Program-made: the position numbers and the translations under genes
DNA from: Aristolochia californica
Lineage: Eukaryota > Streptophyta > Magnoliopsida > Piperales > Aristolochiaceae
NCBI GenBank assembly: GCA_029961685.1
Contig: JARWKL010000010.1
Location: forward strand, 22,170,067-22,234,066
DNA length: 64,000 nt
Reading direction: 5' to 3'
Notes under the pieces: model-generated
What the model was told of the DNA's origin: nothing
Databases searched by the model: none
The model's input: the letters and a program-made list of their open reading frames with translations, nothing else
Shown here: positions 53,661 to 64,000 of the stretch, piece after piece
Numbering within the stretch: the first letter of the stretch is position 1
How the letters are laid out: each line of letters opens with the position of its first letter

Positions 53661-54395
53661 TTTTCTACTTGTCAAAAATATAGCCTTCACACAAACTGTT
53701 GTTTACAAATTTCAACCCTAGTAGCTTCCCTTTGGACAAAAGCACTTTCATTCCCTTCTCACTCATGTGACCGAACTTATAATACCACAAATCATAATTA
53801 GTAACAGCATCAGCAACTTCAACCGTGTCTCTGCAATTGGAAGTGATATAAAGAGTTCCAATTTTAACTCCTCGTGCAACAACCCTGGCTCCCTTAGTGA
53901 CTTTCTAGGCAGCACAATTAAAAGTCTCATTATGATCTTCATCATGAATGAGATCATATTACACATTAGTTTTGGCACATATCTCACCTTGTCAATTTTC
54001 CACACTGACCTGTTTGACATCCTCAAACTGACATCACCAATACCAACGATATCCAAAGGTTCTCCATCAGCAAGATACACCTTCCCATGATTTTCAACAA
54101 CATTATTCTCCATGATCTCGTGGTGCGCAATGGTGTGAAAGGAAGCTCTTGAATCTAACACCCACGAGACAATAGAGCTATCAACCAACAAAAGTAAAAC
54201 ATCATGTACTTCTGTAGTCACCATATTTGCAGCATCGTTTTTCTTTTCATCCTTCTTTGGTGCTCTGCAGTTCTTCTTTATATGACCAGATTTGCCACAA
54301 TTCAAGCATTTCATATTCCTTCCAAATTTGGACTTGCTTCTTCCATTCCCTGACTTCCATCTACTGTTTCCCTTATTGGAATTTCTCTCGAAGTT
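53661..54395 (-). pseudogene. J zinc knuckle and protease
   Basis: Frame 53763-54314 (183 codons) begins with an intact zinc knuckle CLNCGKSGHIKKNC and continues into protease, where WVLDSRASFHT shows the active-site glycine changed to arginine. YLADGEPLDIVGIGDVSLRM and VRYVPKLMCNM follow. It is the longest clean frame of the element. Confidence 0.85.
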
Positions 54396-55017
54396 TCAAC
54401 CCCTAGTATCGACATTTAGGGAACAATTAGATGTCAATGATTTTTTAGAGTCATTTCTACGAATTTCATCAACAAGAATAGTATCCCAAACATCATTAAA
54501 GTTCAACTTCCCGTTGCCTACAGAATTGCTAACCGCAGCCCTCATCAGCTCCCAACTATTTGGCAGAGACGCCAAAAGAATTAAGGTACGAACCTCATCA
54601 TCAAATTTAATCTGAACGGACGTCAATTGATTGGCAATCATTCTAAACTCATTCAGATGTGTTGCCACTGGTGTATTTTCTGTCATATTTAAATTGAACA
54701 ATTTTTTCATGAGATGTACCTTATTATTTTGGAAGGCTTCTCATACATATCAGATAGAATCTTCATCACTCCCGCTGTGGTTTTCTCCGATGCCACATTA
54801 TGAGTGTCATTCTTCGATAGTGTCAACCAGATCACTCCCAACACCTTTCTATCAAGGAGATACCACTCATCATCTTTCATGCCTTTTGGTTTCTTATCCA
54901 AAAGTGGTGAGTGCATCTCTTTATTGCATAGATAATCTTCAATCTGTATCTTTCAAAACGCAAAATTTGAACCATCGAACTTGTTGATCCCAAGTGCCGA
55001 TCTTTCTCCTCCAGCCA
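54396..55017 (-). pseudogene. J gag
   Basis: ATG at 55017 begins the usual Tork opening (GINKFDG); one stop near 54962 replaces the conserved tryptophan in AFWKMQIEDY. Frames 54707-54916 (KDDEWYLLDRKVLGVIWLTLS) and 54396-54710 (HLNEFRMIANQLTSVQIKF) carry the core with one shift between. Confidence 0.84.
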
Positions 55018-55053
55018 TTGCTCTCAAATCATGAACCAAGATTTGATACCACT

Positions 55054-55314
55054 TGTTAGGAATTAGACACCCTAATTCAATACTAACGAGAGCAATAATA
55101 ATCGCAAAAGAAGAAATAATCAAGTACAAAAATCACAAGATTTATACAGGTTTGCCTCAAGGTGAGACTACATCCTGTCTTTCTTTGCTGCAATAATTCA
55201 CTATGATGATGAAGCACTTTACAAGATAAAGTATTTTTCTATAACCTCTCTCCTGCAATTCATGATCCACGTGCCGACTCTATGTAAGACGTTAATTAGA
55301 TCCACATCTTAACA
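55054..55314 (-). repeat. J 5' LTR (right) with primer site
   Basis: 261 bp, plus-strand TGTTAGGAATTAGAC to ATCTTAACA. The primer site TGGTATCAAA (minus, 55042-55051) is beside it. Comparison with 1362-1559 shows what the normal arrangement of this LTR looks like. Confidence 0.87.
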
Positions 55315-55319
55315 AGATG

Positions 55320-55819
55320 ACCATGAGCATGGACAAAGCATACACAAATGCATACATGAGGAGACAAAGAAAATAAGAACCGAGAAAGGTAAAGAATTTC
55401 AACTAGAATGTGAAGAGGAAGAAGGCACTTTGTTAAGAGGTAAAAAGTAGTTAATGTTGCATCTCCCCAAAATATTTTAGGGACATGCATATGAAATAAT
55501 AGTTTTTTGGTATTGTATCCAATAATGATGATTTTTATGTCCTAGGAAAGTTATTTTTATGATTCTTTACCAACACGTAAGATTCACAAAACAACTTTGA
55601 ACTAGTATTCCAAGAAGGAGCTAGAACTTGTAACTTTTCTAAAGAAGGATGATGTAGCTTCAGATGTGAATCAATTGCCGTAGGAGTAGTTTGTAATGCT
55701 TTTAGATGGAGACTAGTATGTTCTTCCAAATAATATAGCTCTCCTTGTTCATGCCCTATACCAATCATCCTTTGCATTTGGATTTCTTGGAAAACATAAA
55801 TAAAAGGATACATCACCAT
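55320..55819 (-). pseudogene. L integrase and pre-integrase remnants
   Basis: Frame 55296-55490 has HVPKIFWGDATLTTFYLLTK and SPHVCICVCFVHAHGHL, the end of an integrase core. Frame 55535-55819 has a GHEQGELYYLEE start and the HLKLHHPSLEKLQ zinc-finger half. The catalytic region between them is deleted. RT and RNase H of L are absent; the element stops at J and K. Confidence 0.75.
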
Positions 55820-56980
55820 TGAGCAATTTAATCATTTAGAAAGCTAACTTAAGAATAGTAAAACAGGAAGTTATGGAACAAATAACACAAAATGAAGATG
55901 GTTAGAAGTAGAGGCTTGAATATATCCTTCTTCAAGAACATTGGAAGGAGATCCATTAGATAATGTAACATGTCCATGAGTCAAACTTAAACAAATATTA
56001 AAATATCATAGAATTACCTTCATATGCAAAGAAGCACCAAAATAATTGACCCAAGATGCAGAAGGAGATGAGTAAAGAAAATAGGTATCTGGTGTAATAA
56101 GAGATGCTAATGTAGAGATAGGATCCTGAGATTGTGTTCACAACATATCAGATGTATTCATTGCCACATACTAATAGATCATATTGTTCAAGTCCTCTCT
56201 ACTCGTCATCACAATATCTTGCAGTGTTAGGAGAGTCTGAATTTTTATCTTAACCTACATGGAAGGGGTTTACCAAATTTTATCCAACTTTTGTTAGAAG
56301 GTGTATTATTCTTTCGAAATTAACATAAGGCTTTTTCCATTGATTTCTTCCTTGACCTTGACCTTGTCCTCTAATCACTCTACCAGAATTCTATTGTTGA
56401 ACCATTTTAGTAGAAGTAGAAGTAGAAGCTAGGGCAATGACTCACCCATTGGTTTAGCTGCTTGTATGGCTGCTCAGACCTAACCATTGAAGAAATTGCT
56501 TCCTCAAACATAGTATTTTCCTTGCTTGTAAAGATTTGATCTTGTATTTTCCTTGCTAAGATGTGACCATGATATCTTTCCGTTGTCTTTCTGTCACAGT
56601 TATATAAGAAGTTAAGAGATGATTGTTTCTGATCTCTTTCCATAAACCTTCTAATTCTCCCACATACTCGACCTCTTAACCACCTGTTTAGATTGTAGAT
56701 TACTTAGCAGAAAACTCATATAATCTTGATACATTATTTTCTTCAAAACCGAGGTATCAGCCTTCCAAGTAGCCGATGGACTAGTGGGAGGAGGATCATA
56801 TATAAATTTCTCTTTTCTTCGAGCACCAAGAGATTTCTTGATAACTCTAGCCACATTAAGAAAATTGTCCCATTTAGTTTCACAGTAGTAATGGGTTCAT
56901 AATGACTGTCCTTTTCATGGGTTTTGTTGGAGTCTGCCATGGGAGACAACTTCCCCACTTCTCGACTTGATCACCTACTA
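55820..56980 (-). pseudogene. L protease and gag remnants
   Basis: The gag N-terminus is at 56743-56958 (HYEPITTVKLNGTIFLMW), continuing after a shift in 56651-56854 (IKKSLGARRKEKFIYD and SATWKADTS). It matches the opening of copia gags of the UBN2/DUF4219 type. 55820-56400 is the gag end and protease in decayed form; no active site is readable. Confidence 0.65.
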
Positions 56981-57719
56981 GAATAGTCTCCAACCAGAAA
57001 CTATAGCACAAACAACTAGATACTTTGATAACTTAGGTGACTTGACAAAGAATACTCGAGGACTGAAAACTTCATAGACACAAAAAACTTCATGAGACAA
57101 ATAAAAAAATTGATACCATACAAACAACATTAGAGAAAACACTCTCAAATGCATATAAATTTCATGAAAAAATAAACTCAGACAGAGTATCCATAATCTG
57201 CAATAAGCTCCATATTCCAAAACTCAAACAACCATTTAGATAGCAGATGAACCAAGATAAACTACAGTCTCAGAAATCATACAAATGATTGAACAATGGA
57301 TATTCAGAAATTTCAAAACCCACTTAATCTTCCTGTTTGTCGATGGGATTGTCCTAACGTCATAGACCTATTATAGCAAACAACACTGTACACAATTATA
57401 CAACTAAGCTTGGTAGACTTCGATTGCTGTAACCAACCATTAACACAATGATAACACACTCAAACTTGGATCACACACTATGGAAATCAATGCCTGCTAT
57501 TCTTGCATTCGAGTTTTCGCTGTAAATCTCAGATATCCTCTTATTCACCACATGATACATAACTGAAACAAGACTTAACCAGTAGATGAACCAATTTTTA
57601 GAAGAATCTCAAACCAATACTTCAAAGAACTTACTAAAACTCGATTAGGATCCCATGACTGTAATCAAATCACTAAAAAATATTCTAGATGCCAGATATT
57701 CGTCACTACTCTAATATCA
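56981..57719 (-). other. L 5' leader
   Basis: AT-rich, no conserved frame. It ends at a weak primer site (minus strand TGATATTAGAGTAG near 57707-57720). Confidence 0.5.
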
Positions 57720-58070
57720 TGAAAGCTTGGATATTCCTTGAGCAGTTTCTGGTGTTAGAAAGAGTACAACGTCAAAAAAATATCTAAGAATTAGGTTAAT
57801 TGAGAAGAAAGAAGAAGAAGAAACATAGAAAAATGTTAGATAAGAAGGCAATTTGAGAATATAGAACTCAATGAAGTCCTCGTCCTCCCTTTCTCTCTTT
57901 TATAACAATTAGAGTTTTAATAAATGACATAATTTCTCTCAACTCTACTTAAAACAACCTCCACATGTCCTTGACACATTAACTTAAGATCACAAATTTT
58001 CTCAGGACTACAAACACTCAAGACTCTCACTTTCATACATTGGAGAAAAAACAATTTGAAACACCAAGTC
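57720..58070 (-). repeat. Probable L 5' LTR, right border uncertain
   Basis: Starts TGAAAGCTTGG beside the primer-like site, then a GAAGAAG-rich leader and minus-strand TTATAAAAGAGAG near 57893-57906 as a possible TATA box. I found no clear CA end or target duplication. Confidence 0.45.
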
Positions 58071-58109
58071 ATATCACCAATTCTTGAAGGAATTCTGCCA
58101 TTAGCTATT

Positions 58110-58350
58110 TGTTGATTTTCAGGACTCCATGGATTATATCATGGAGAAAGAAGAACAACACGCTGGGTAGAAAAGAGGAGGAAGAATGGGGTTTTGGACT
58201 TTTTCCAAACTCTCCCCCTTAAGCTCTATTTATAACTGATAAAAGTATAATATTATAATTATGTCCTTCACCCTAGTAAGAGTAAAGAAGAGACAAAAAA
58301 GATAAACTAATTACATCAATGACACCATAATTACATCATATTTTCTAACA
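58110..58350 (-). repeat. Solo LTR
   Basis: 241 bp, TG/CA ends (minus strand TGTTAGAAAATATG to GAAAATCAACA), target duplication CTATT (58105-58109, 58351-58355). Minus-strand TTATAAATAGAGC at 58222-58234 is a TATA box. No internal sequence beside it; the family has no other member in the window. Confidence 0.88.
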
Positions 58351-58359
58351 CTATTTGAT

Positions 58360-60740
58360 TTCTTTTTTCCTAGTTTTCAAGTGGGGTGGGGGAAATTAAC
58401 CCTAACTCTATAGCTACCAATGCAAGGCTGTCATATTTAATTGAAATTCATTTCCAAGGCATTTTTCATGTTCATTCTAGTTCCTTGTAATTTTAGAGTT
58501 TTCAAAGGATGTGCTTATTCAAATAAATAAAAAAGAATATGCTACAGTGAATAGTATCAGCATTCATCTCCAATCAACCGCACTTCAATTTTACTTTAAC
58601 ACTTAAGTCTAGGTTATCTTTCCAAAATCATATTCTTGTCCTATACACATGTGCTTTGTGAAGACCTTTATAGGTGTTCATATGCTTGATTCAAGATTGT
58701 CCATGGATTAATAAATGAGTAAGTGCTTGAATTTCCTCCTCTATTATATTGACACTCTACCAATGCCTTTGAGTTTTAAGAACATCTCGCTTGGCTCATT
58801 CCATCTTATAGAGTCAATTGTTTATTGTCGTATCAATTCTGTGAATATTATCTATCATCATCTCATTCTCAACTGGCTAGCCTATGGTGATCCTATAATC
58901 CGTTGAATCTCCCACATGCTTTTGTAGAAACATTGGTTGTTATAATTCTCCTAAAAATGGTAAGGTAGCTATATTACTCAAAATTACCATTATGGGGAAT
59001 TGTGTGACCTTATCTTTAGATTGGGGATTAGAAAATCAAGGAGCAAGTTTAAGAAATTCAATATACCACACATGAGTACATTTAACCATTAGAAGCATGT
59101 GGTTTCAATGAATTTTAGCATCTCAAACTAAGGGACAAGTAAAACCTTTTGTCACTCATTCATCACACAATGTGGAGGTTAATAAATTTAAAAGTGAAGA
59201 GAAATTAGATGCAATGATCATCATTAAGCTTGCACTAGATTGATATTAAAATTCAATTTCAAGTGATAAGCTAATGATTAATATCTCCAATTGACCAGGT
59301 AGTCATTTTTCTCAAGCCTTAATGTTTTTAAATTGTGAGGCACCAGGCATTGAGCTTGGAGATGCTACACTCATGGTGTACTATTAAAATTATGATTCTC
59401 CATTATCAAAAGTTCATGGCTCAATGACTTGGGTGTGCAAATCAACAAGAGTTGAGGAGAGATCATTGGCATTAATTGAGGAGATTCTGGAGATGTTAAA
59501 ATTGAAGTGCTCACTCCTCTAATGATCACTTAAATCCATGGTCTATGCCTTATGGACTAGTCAATGTCTCATTAATTAACTTGTCTTTCTCCTTAACTAC
59601 CACAAATCAGACACCTCAAGCTAGGATATTACTTCAAATTAATTTCTCATAGCTTGGCTGGAGGCATGATCATCACTCATGGTGATTAAGTGGTCCTGGG
59701 TACCCAAATTTTTTTGGGTCCCATAGTTCTCATATTTGAATTAAGTTTTGACTACCCTTGAGTCTCCAAACTTGCTTCACCCCCTTTGGTTCAGATTTAC
59801 TAAGCGATCTTTCCGACATATAGTCACCCTAACATCCAAAATAGTGGCATGTATCACTACGGGAGGACTCCGATGTGGTCTTTGCCACAATTACTCTAAA
59901 ATTGCTAGTATGACCCCTTTATCTCACTTTCTTTCTCTCCAAGTCTGCTTCTTCTTAAAGGATGGATTTCCTTACGAGTCATTTGTTGTAAGGCATGATA
60001 CTACTCAATGATTTTTCTTTTAGTCATTTGCTTTTATGAATTTCTTGGAACCCTAATGTTCTTTCACGATCATCTTCATAGGCATAGCGCTCTCCATCAT
60101 TTTGCATTGAGCTTCTCATTCTCTCTCTCTCTCTCTACTTCTTCTAATGTAGAGAAGTTCTCAAACTTTAGGGTTCTAATATCCATTTCTAACTTAATGA
60201 GCTGCACACTAAGAGTTCTTAGCTCTCTTGGGCATTTTTTCTTAGGATGATCCATGATTCATCAACAAGAATAACAACTCTCTCAAATCTGACTCCTTAT
60301 TTCTCTTACCCCTAGCCTCATCATCATCATTTGAGACGATATCTCCTAATACAAGCATTCTTCCTCAGACAATAAGGGCATTTCACTAAATCAGCTATTT
60401 CATTGTTAAGAGCATTGAGCAATAATTCTTTGGCTGATGTATTGAAATTTAATTAGGTGATGTCTCTCACATCTTGATCTTTCATAGGTTTGGGAATCAA
60501 TTTACCGATTCACATTTTGTGATGGGAAGTGGAGTCCATTATATAAAGTTCCACATATCTAGGTTCTTTGACTTAATGAAAACTTTTTCCTATATTCCCA
60601 ATATTGATATTGGGTTCCATCAAATATTGGAGGGACAAATTGATCATAACCCTCCATAAAGGTAATGCTCTCAAATGCAGCCATCCATGTGGACTCCTAA
60701 TAATGCAGGGATATTTGGATCTTTTACACTCAAATTGGAA
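58360..60740 (-). other. Very decayed sequence, possibly gag side of element N
   Basis: No frame is clearly conserved. On the minus strand near 60360-60390 a KCPYC..KNAC-like box is visible; 60105-60250 encodes a charged helical stretch, and near 59700-59720 a GTQKNLGTQD-like repeat recalls the region downstream of a SIRE-type zinc knuckle. These hints and the primer-like site to the right suggest a minus-strand copia. 58360-59600 shows nothing I can name. Confidence 0.3.
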
Positions 60741-61430
60741 CCAGACTATTAGAGTTCCCTTATTGTGTTACCACTTGTTGGGTCTTTGTGAGGAAAAAAC
60801 CGAAAAGGAGGGGGGGAGCTGAATAGCTTTGTAATCTTTTGCTGCCAAACTTGACTCCTTGTCCACTTTATCATTTGTGTATAATCCTTAATTAAATTTA
60901 TACAAAGTGTACATGTGAACTTGAAACTAGGCTATCATAGTTCCCTTGCTCTAATGCCATGTTTTGGGTCCTTGTTAGGAACAAACCTAGAGGCCAGGAG
61001 AGGAGGGTGGGGGGTGTGGATGGGGTTGAATAAGTTTGTTATCTTTTTGCTGCCCTATTTGATTCCTTTTTAACTTTAACCTTCATGTATAAATCCATAA
61101 TGATCAATTTATACAATGTGCACGTGTGATTTTACAATTAAAGTTTAATACATATAATCAAAGTAAGTATGGAAGCAACAAAATAAAATTTACTTATAGA
61201 ATTTAGAGAGGTTTCTAATTTTGGATTGCTAATAGACTCACAGAACATTTTTCACTTTAGAATTTCACTATTTTTGGGGTTGCCCAACAACATCCACAAA
61301 TAAATGCTTCTAAGGTCAATTACAATAAAATTCACATAGGGACTCACACCACTCAATTAATAACACAATAGGCTCATCTATAAGAAAGTTTTAAAATTTA
61401 AGCAAAATAAATAAGAATGGCAATCGTAAC
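60741..61430 (-). repeat. Element N: tandemly doubled primer-site/LTR edge and LTR remnant
   Basis: Two direct copies, offset about 184 bp: a GAACCAGACTATTAGAGTTCCC-type leader, then a primer-like site, then TGTT(G/T)GGGTC(T/C)(T/C)TGTgAGGaa-type LTR start (60776 and 60960). The second primer site is readable on the minus strand as ATGGCATTAGAGC (60949-60961). The LTR continues towards 61430, where a D-type LTR fragment begins. Confidence 0.55.
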
Positions 61431-62050
61431 TGTTGGCCCAGATGACTTCTCAAGAGAGGGAGGGGGAATTTTAGCTCTCCTTCATGCACGTGTATGCTCA
61501 AGTACATGGTGACAAAAATCTCTCTTGAGATTGAGCTAGATTGTAGCTCTAGCGAGTGTTTGAATCTAGATTCAAGGTTCTAAATTGACCTATCAAATGA
61601 AATCAAAGATTATAACAAAAATGAATTGCTTACACCCTTTCGAAATTTTGAGAGACAACCTTCTCCTTTAAAATATTCAAGTCTCCAGCTTTGATTCACA
61701 CTTTGAAATGGTTTGGAGCTTGTCTAAGATTAATGGAAGGAGTGGATTTGGGAGGACTGGTGGAGATATGCAAAAGCTGCCTTTTCTCTCTCAAAAAAGA
61801 ACTCAATATGGGATTTCAAGATGGAAAGCTATGAATTGAGTAGGATTGCCAAAAAATGCCCATTAACCTCTCAAATGAATATTTGCTGGGGTATTTATAA
61901 GTTCTCAAAGCCAACCTAACCATTTTTTACCCATTTGCAAAAAGCTGACCTAACATTTATTGATCAGTCTAAAGTAATCGATCAATCAATCCAGCATAAT
62001 AGCTATATTTTTGTCAGAAATAGCTTATTGAATTATCAAATTTATTGATC
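61431..62050 (-). repeat. D-type (SIRE) LTR fragment
   Basis: Starts cleanly at TGTTGGCCCAGATGAC and follows the D1 LTR through the leader and the first GATCAATC words (61950-62045). Then it is cut and G begins. About 620 of roughly 1620 bp are present. Confidence 0.82.
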
Positions 62051-62260
62051 AGTATATGATACTTGGCCTATCGCCTTAAGGAAAGAACCCATGACTTGTA
62101 CTATGCCCTCTACTTCTCACCCATATCTAATTTTGTGTCTCACCATTGCTTGTCTTCTTCATATTGTCAATTTCTTACATCTATCTCTTCCATCTCTGTT
62201 CCACAGTCCTATCAAGAGGCTCTGAGGCATCCAGGATGGAAGGCGGAAATGGAAGAAGAA
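62051..62260 (+). pseudogene. G integrase-RT linker, 5'-truncated
   Basis: The start of G is lost; the first recognisable residues are TWPIALRKEP near 62060, then frame 62063-62509 with ISNFVSHHCLSSS and RHPGWKAEMEEEMQE leading into RT. Confidence 0.78.
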
Positions 62261-63190
62261 ATGCAAGAGCTTGATGAAAATCAGACATGGGCTCTAGTTC
62301 CTCTACCTTCAAGCCAAAAACCAATTGGTTGTAAGTGGGTATATATCGTTAAATGTAATCTAGATGGATCAGCTGCTCACCTTAAGGCATGCCTCATCGC
62401 CAAAGGCTATACTCAGTATTATGGAATTGATTATGAAGAAACATTCTCATCGGTGATAAAATTGAACTCGATACGTATATTATTATCCCTTGTTGATAAT
62501 TCCTCCTAGCCGGTCTATCAGCTTGATGTGAAAAAATATTTCCTCAATGGGGATACTAAAGAAATTTATATGTAACAAGCACCTGGATTTGTGGTTGAGG
62601 GGTAGTTGGTATGTCGATTGAGGAAACCTCTATATGGTCTCAACAGTGTTCTCATATGTGGTTTAATAAATTTGGCCAAGCATTGATACGGGTTGGATTT
62701 CACTGATGCTCAGTAGATCACTTTGTATTTATTAAAGACACCCCAAAGGAAAAATACTTATGGCAGTCTATGCTGATGATATTGTCTTAATCGCAGTGAT
62801 TCCAATGGAATTCAAGAGGCCAAAAAGAAGATATGTGAAGAGTTCAAGATAAAAGACCTTGGACTATTTAAATACTTTCTAGGTATTGAGGTGTTAAATT
62901 CCAATCATGAGATTAAACTATCTCTGAGGAAATATGTGCTTGATATACTAGAGGAGACATGGATGATGGGGTGTAGACCAGCATATACTCCCATGGATTC
63001 AAAAACCAAATTATCTACAGGCTTTGGAGAAGATGTGGATAATGGAAAATATCTTGTAGGGAAACTTATTTGCCTTTGTGTGAAAAGATCGGATATCTCA
63101 TATACAGTAAATGTGGTAAGTCAATACATCCACAAAATACAACTTACTCATTGGCAAGCATTGGAAAAAATATTGTGATATTTAAAATGA
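62261..63190 (+). pseudogene. G reverse transcriptase
   Basis: PIGCKWVYIV (62310-62345), LIAKGYTQYYGIDYEETF (62390-62445) and YQLDVKKYFLNG (62515-62550) are in one frame up to a stop at 62508. The catalytic motif is YADDIVL at about 62770-62790 (YVDD changed to YADD), followed by a one-base loss that shifts the frame. Frame 62891-63178 holds KYVLDILEETWM, GKLICLCVKRSDISY and LTHWQALEKIL. Confidence 0.85.
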
Positions 63191-63670
63191 GCTCCAGGAA
63201 GAAGGTTTCTCTATAAAAACCATGGTCACTTTAACATAGAAGGCTTCTCGAACGCAGACTGGGCTGGATCCCCGAATGTTAAGAAATCCACCTCTGAGTA
63301 ATGTACAATGGTTGGAGGACACTTGGTTACATGGAGAAGCAAGAAGCAAAAAGTAGTTGAAAAGTCCAGTATAGATGCAGAATGCATGGCCATGGCACAC
63401 ACAATCAGTGAGCTTCTATGGATCAGATCCCTTCTTACTAAACTTGGATTCTATAAAGGAGCATCTATGGATCTACATTGCAATAATCAAGTGGTGATCC
63501 ATATCACTTCAAATCTAGTCTTCCATGAAAGAGTAAAACACATTAAGGTGGACTACCACTTTATATGAGAAAAATTCCAAGTCGACATCCTCACAAAGCC
63601 AATCACTCAGAAAATCTTTGCCACCATTTATAGCAAGTTGGGCATTTACGATGTCTTCTAATCCCCCAGC
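63191..63670 (+). pseudogene. G RNase H
   Basis: FNIEGFSNADWAGSPN (63230-63278) has the first catalytic aspartate region changed from SDADW to SNADW. Frame 63308-63568 continues (VGGHLVTWRSKKQK, LLWIRSLLTKLGFYKGAS, HERVKHIKVDYHFI). Then a stop, a deletion, and IYSKLGIYDVF near the purine-rich CCTTATGGGGAG (63668-63681). Confidence 0.85.
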
Positions 63671-63683
63671 CTTATGGGGAGTA

Positions 63684-64000
63684 TTAGAAGATGGGTTCAA
63701 GTCGACACGAGTATGGAGAAGACCCACATCTCCAAGAGGGGTGGCATGATATTAAATAAGGTATCATCCCATAAAGATGGTGGTACAAGGGTGTAATTAG
63801 TTAAGGAGAACATGTCTACTTATTTTTTTTCTTGTGTAAAGCTTCTGGACTTAAGGGCATTATAGATATTATAACATCCTCTCAAAAACAATAAATAGAG
63901 GCCCTCGGCTTGGGGTAGAGCATCAAGTCTCTCTCCCCTTCTCTCAACTCTTCTGAGCTATCTTAGCCTAAAGGTTCTGTCTCTTTCTCTTTTTATCCCT
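63684..64000 (+). repeat. G 3' LTR, cut by the window end
   Basis: F-family LTR (TATTAGAAGATGGG, TG mutated to TA). The AATAAATAGAGGCCCTCGG TATA region is near 63889-63907. Matches the reverse complement of 16816-17328. Confidence 0.85.

Larger units (their letters stand above)
51208..55314 (-). mobile_element. J: Tork-type Ty1/copia retrotransposon
   Basis: LTRs 51208-51494 and 55054-55314; target duplication AGACG/AGATG (51203-51207, 55315-55319; one mismatch). Same family as A and B. At 4107 bp it is shorter than B because of deletions in integrase, RT and RNase H. It sits just right of the K LTR end and left of L integrase, so it entered at or near the K/L junction. Confidence 0.88.

Noticed and set aside
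59748..60250. Plus-strand ORFs of 87 and 80 codons as host genes
   Set aside because: No recognisable family, no flanking gene signals; the minus strand has weak gag hints instead.

Overview
The window is plant nuclear DNA made almost entirely of decayed LTR retrotransposons inserted into one another. I found no host gene, tRNA gene, rRNA operon or CRISPR array. The evidence for a vascular plant, most likely an angiosperm, is the set of plant Ty1/copia lineages (SIRE/Maximus-type, Tork-type and an Ivana/Oryco-like group), plant tRNA-iMet primer-binding sites (TGGTATCAGAGC), and a Cassandra TRIM carrying 5S-rRNA-like sequence in its LTRs. I cannot name the species. Every polyprotein has stops, frameshifts or deletions, so all coding entries are relics.

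Layout. 1-1559: truncated Tork-type copia (A, minus) ending in an inverted LTR tail. 1648-28316: one SIRE/Maximus-type element (D1, minus, about 9.6 kb of its own DNA, LTRs about 1.6 kb) split by three later copia elements: B (4454-9278, plus), E (9504-15135, minus, itself holding a B-family solo LTR) and F (16816-23375, minus, itself holding a 501-bp Cassandra TRIM). 28317-30430: 5' end of another copia (I). 31435-46975: a second, end-truncated SIRE-type copy (D2, minus) split by a 2.1-kb non-autonomous LTR element with a GC-rich gag-position ORF (31604-33741), by copia C (35288-41972, plus, itself carrying a one-LTR insert) and by a solo LTR (45714-46302). 46976-51201: broken elements M (minus) and K (plus). 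51208-55314: Tork-type copia J (minus). 55320-58070: copia L (minus). 58110-58350: solo LTR. 58360-61430: very decayed element N. 61431-62050: fragment of a D-type LTR. 62051-64000: F-family copia G (plus), whose 3' LTR runs off the window.

How the parts fit. Because D1 and D2 are paralogous, each shows the unoccupied site of insertions in the other. Together with 5-bp target-site duplications this fixes most boundaries to the base: CTCTT for B, CCTTT for E, GTCTC and GTCTT for two solo LTRs, CCAAG for Cassandra, ATACT for the 2.1-kb element, GTTAC for C, CACTT for the insert inside C, CTATT for the solo LTR at 58.1 kb. The order of events is therefore readable: SIRE-type elements first, copia B, E, F and C next, and the TRIM, solo LTRs and non-autonomous elements within or beside these. 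The least conventional pieces are the two GC-rich non-autonomous elements with a shared leader (31604-33741 and 39689-41086), the extra reading frame downstream of pol in the SIRE-type elements, and the Cassandra copy.
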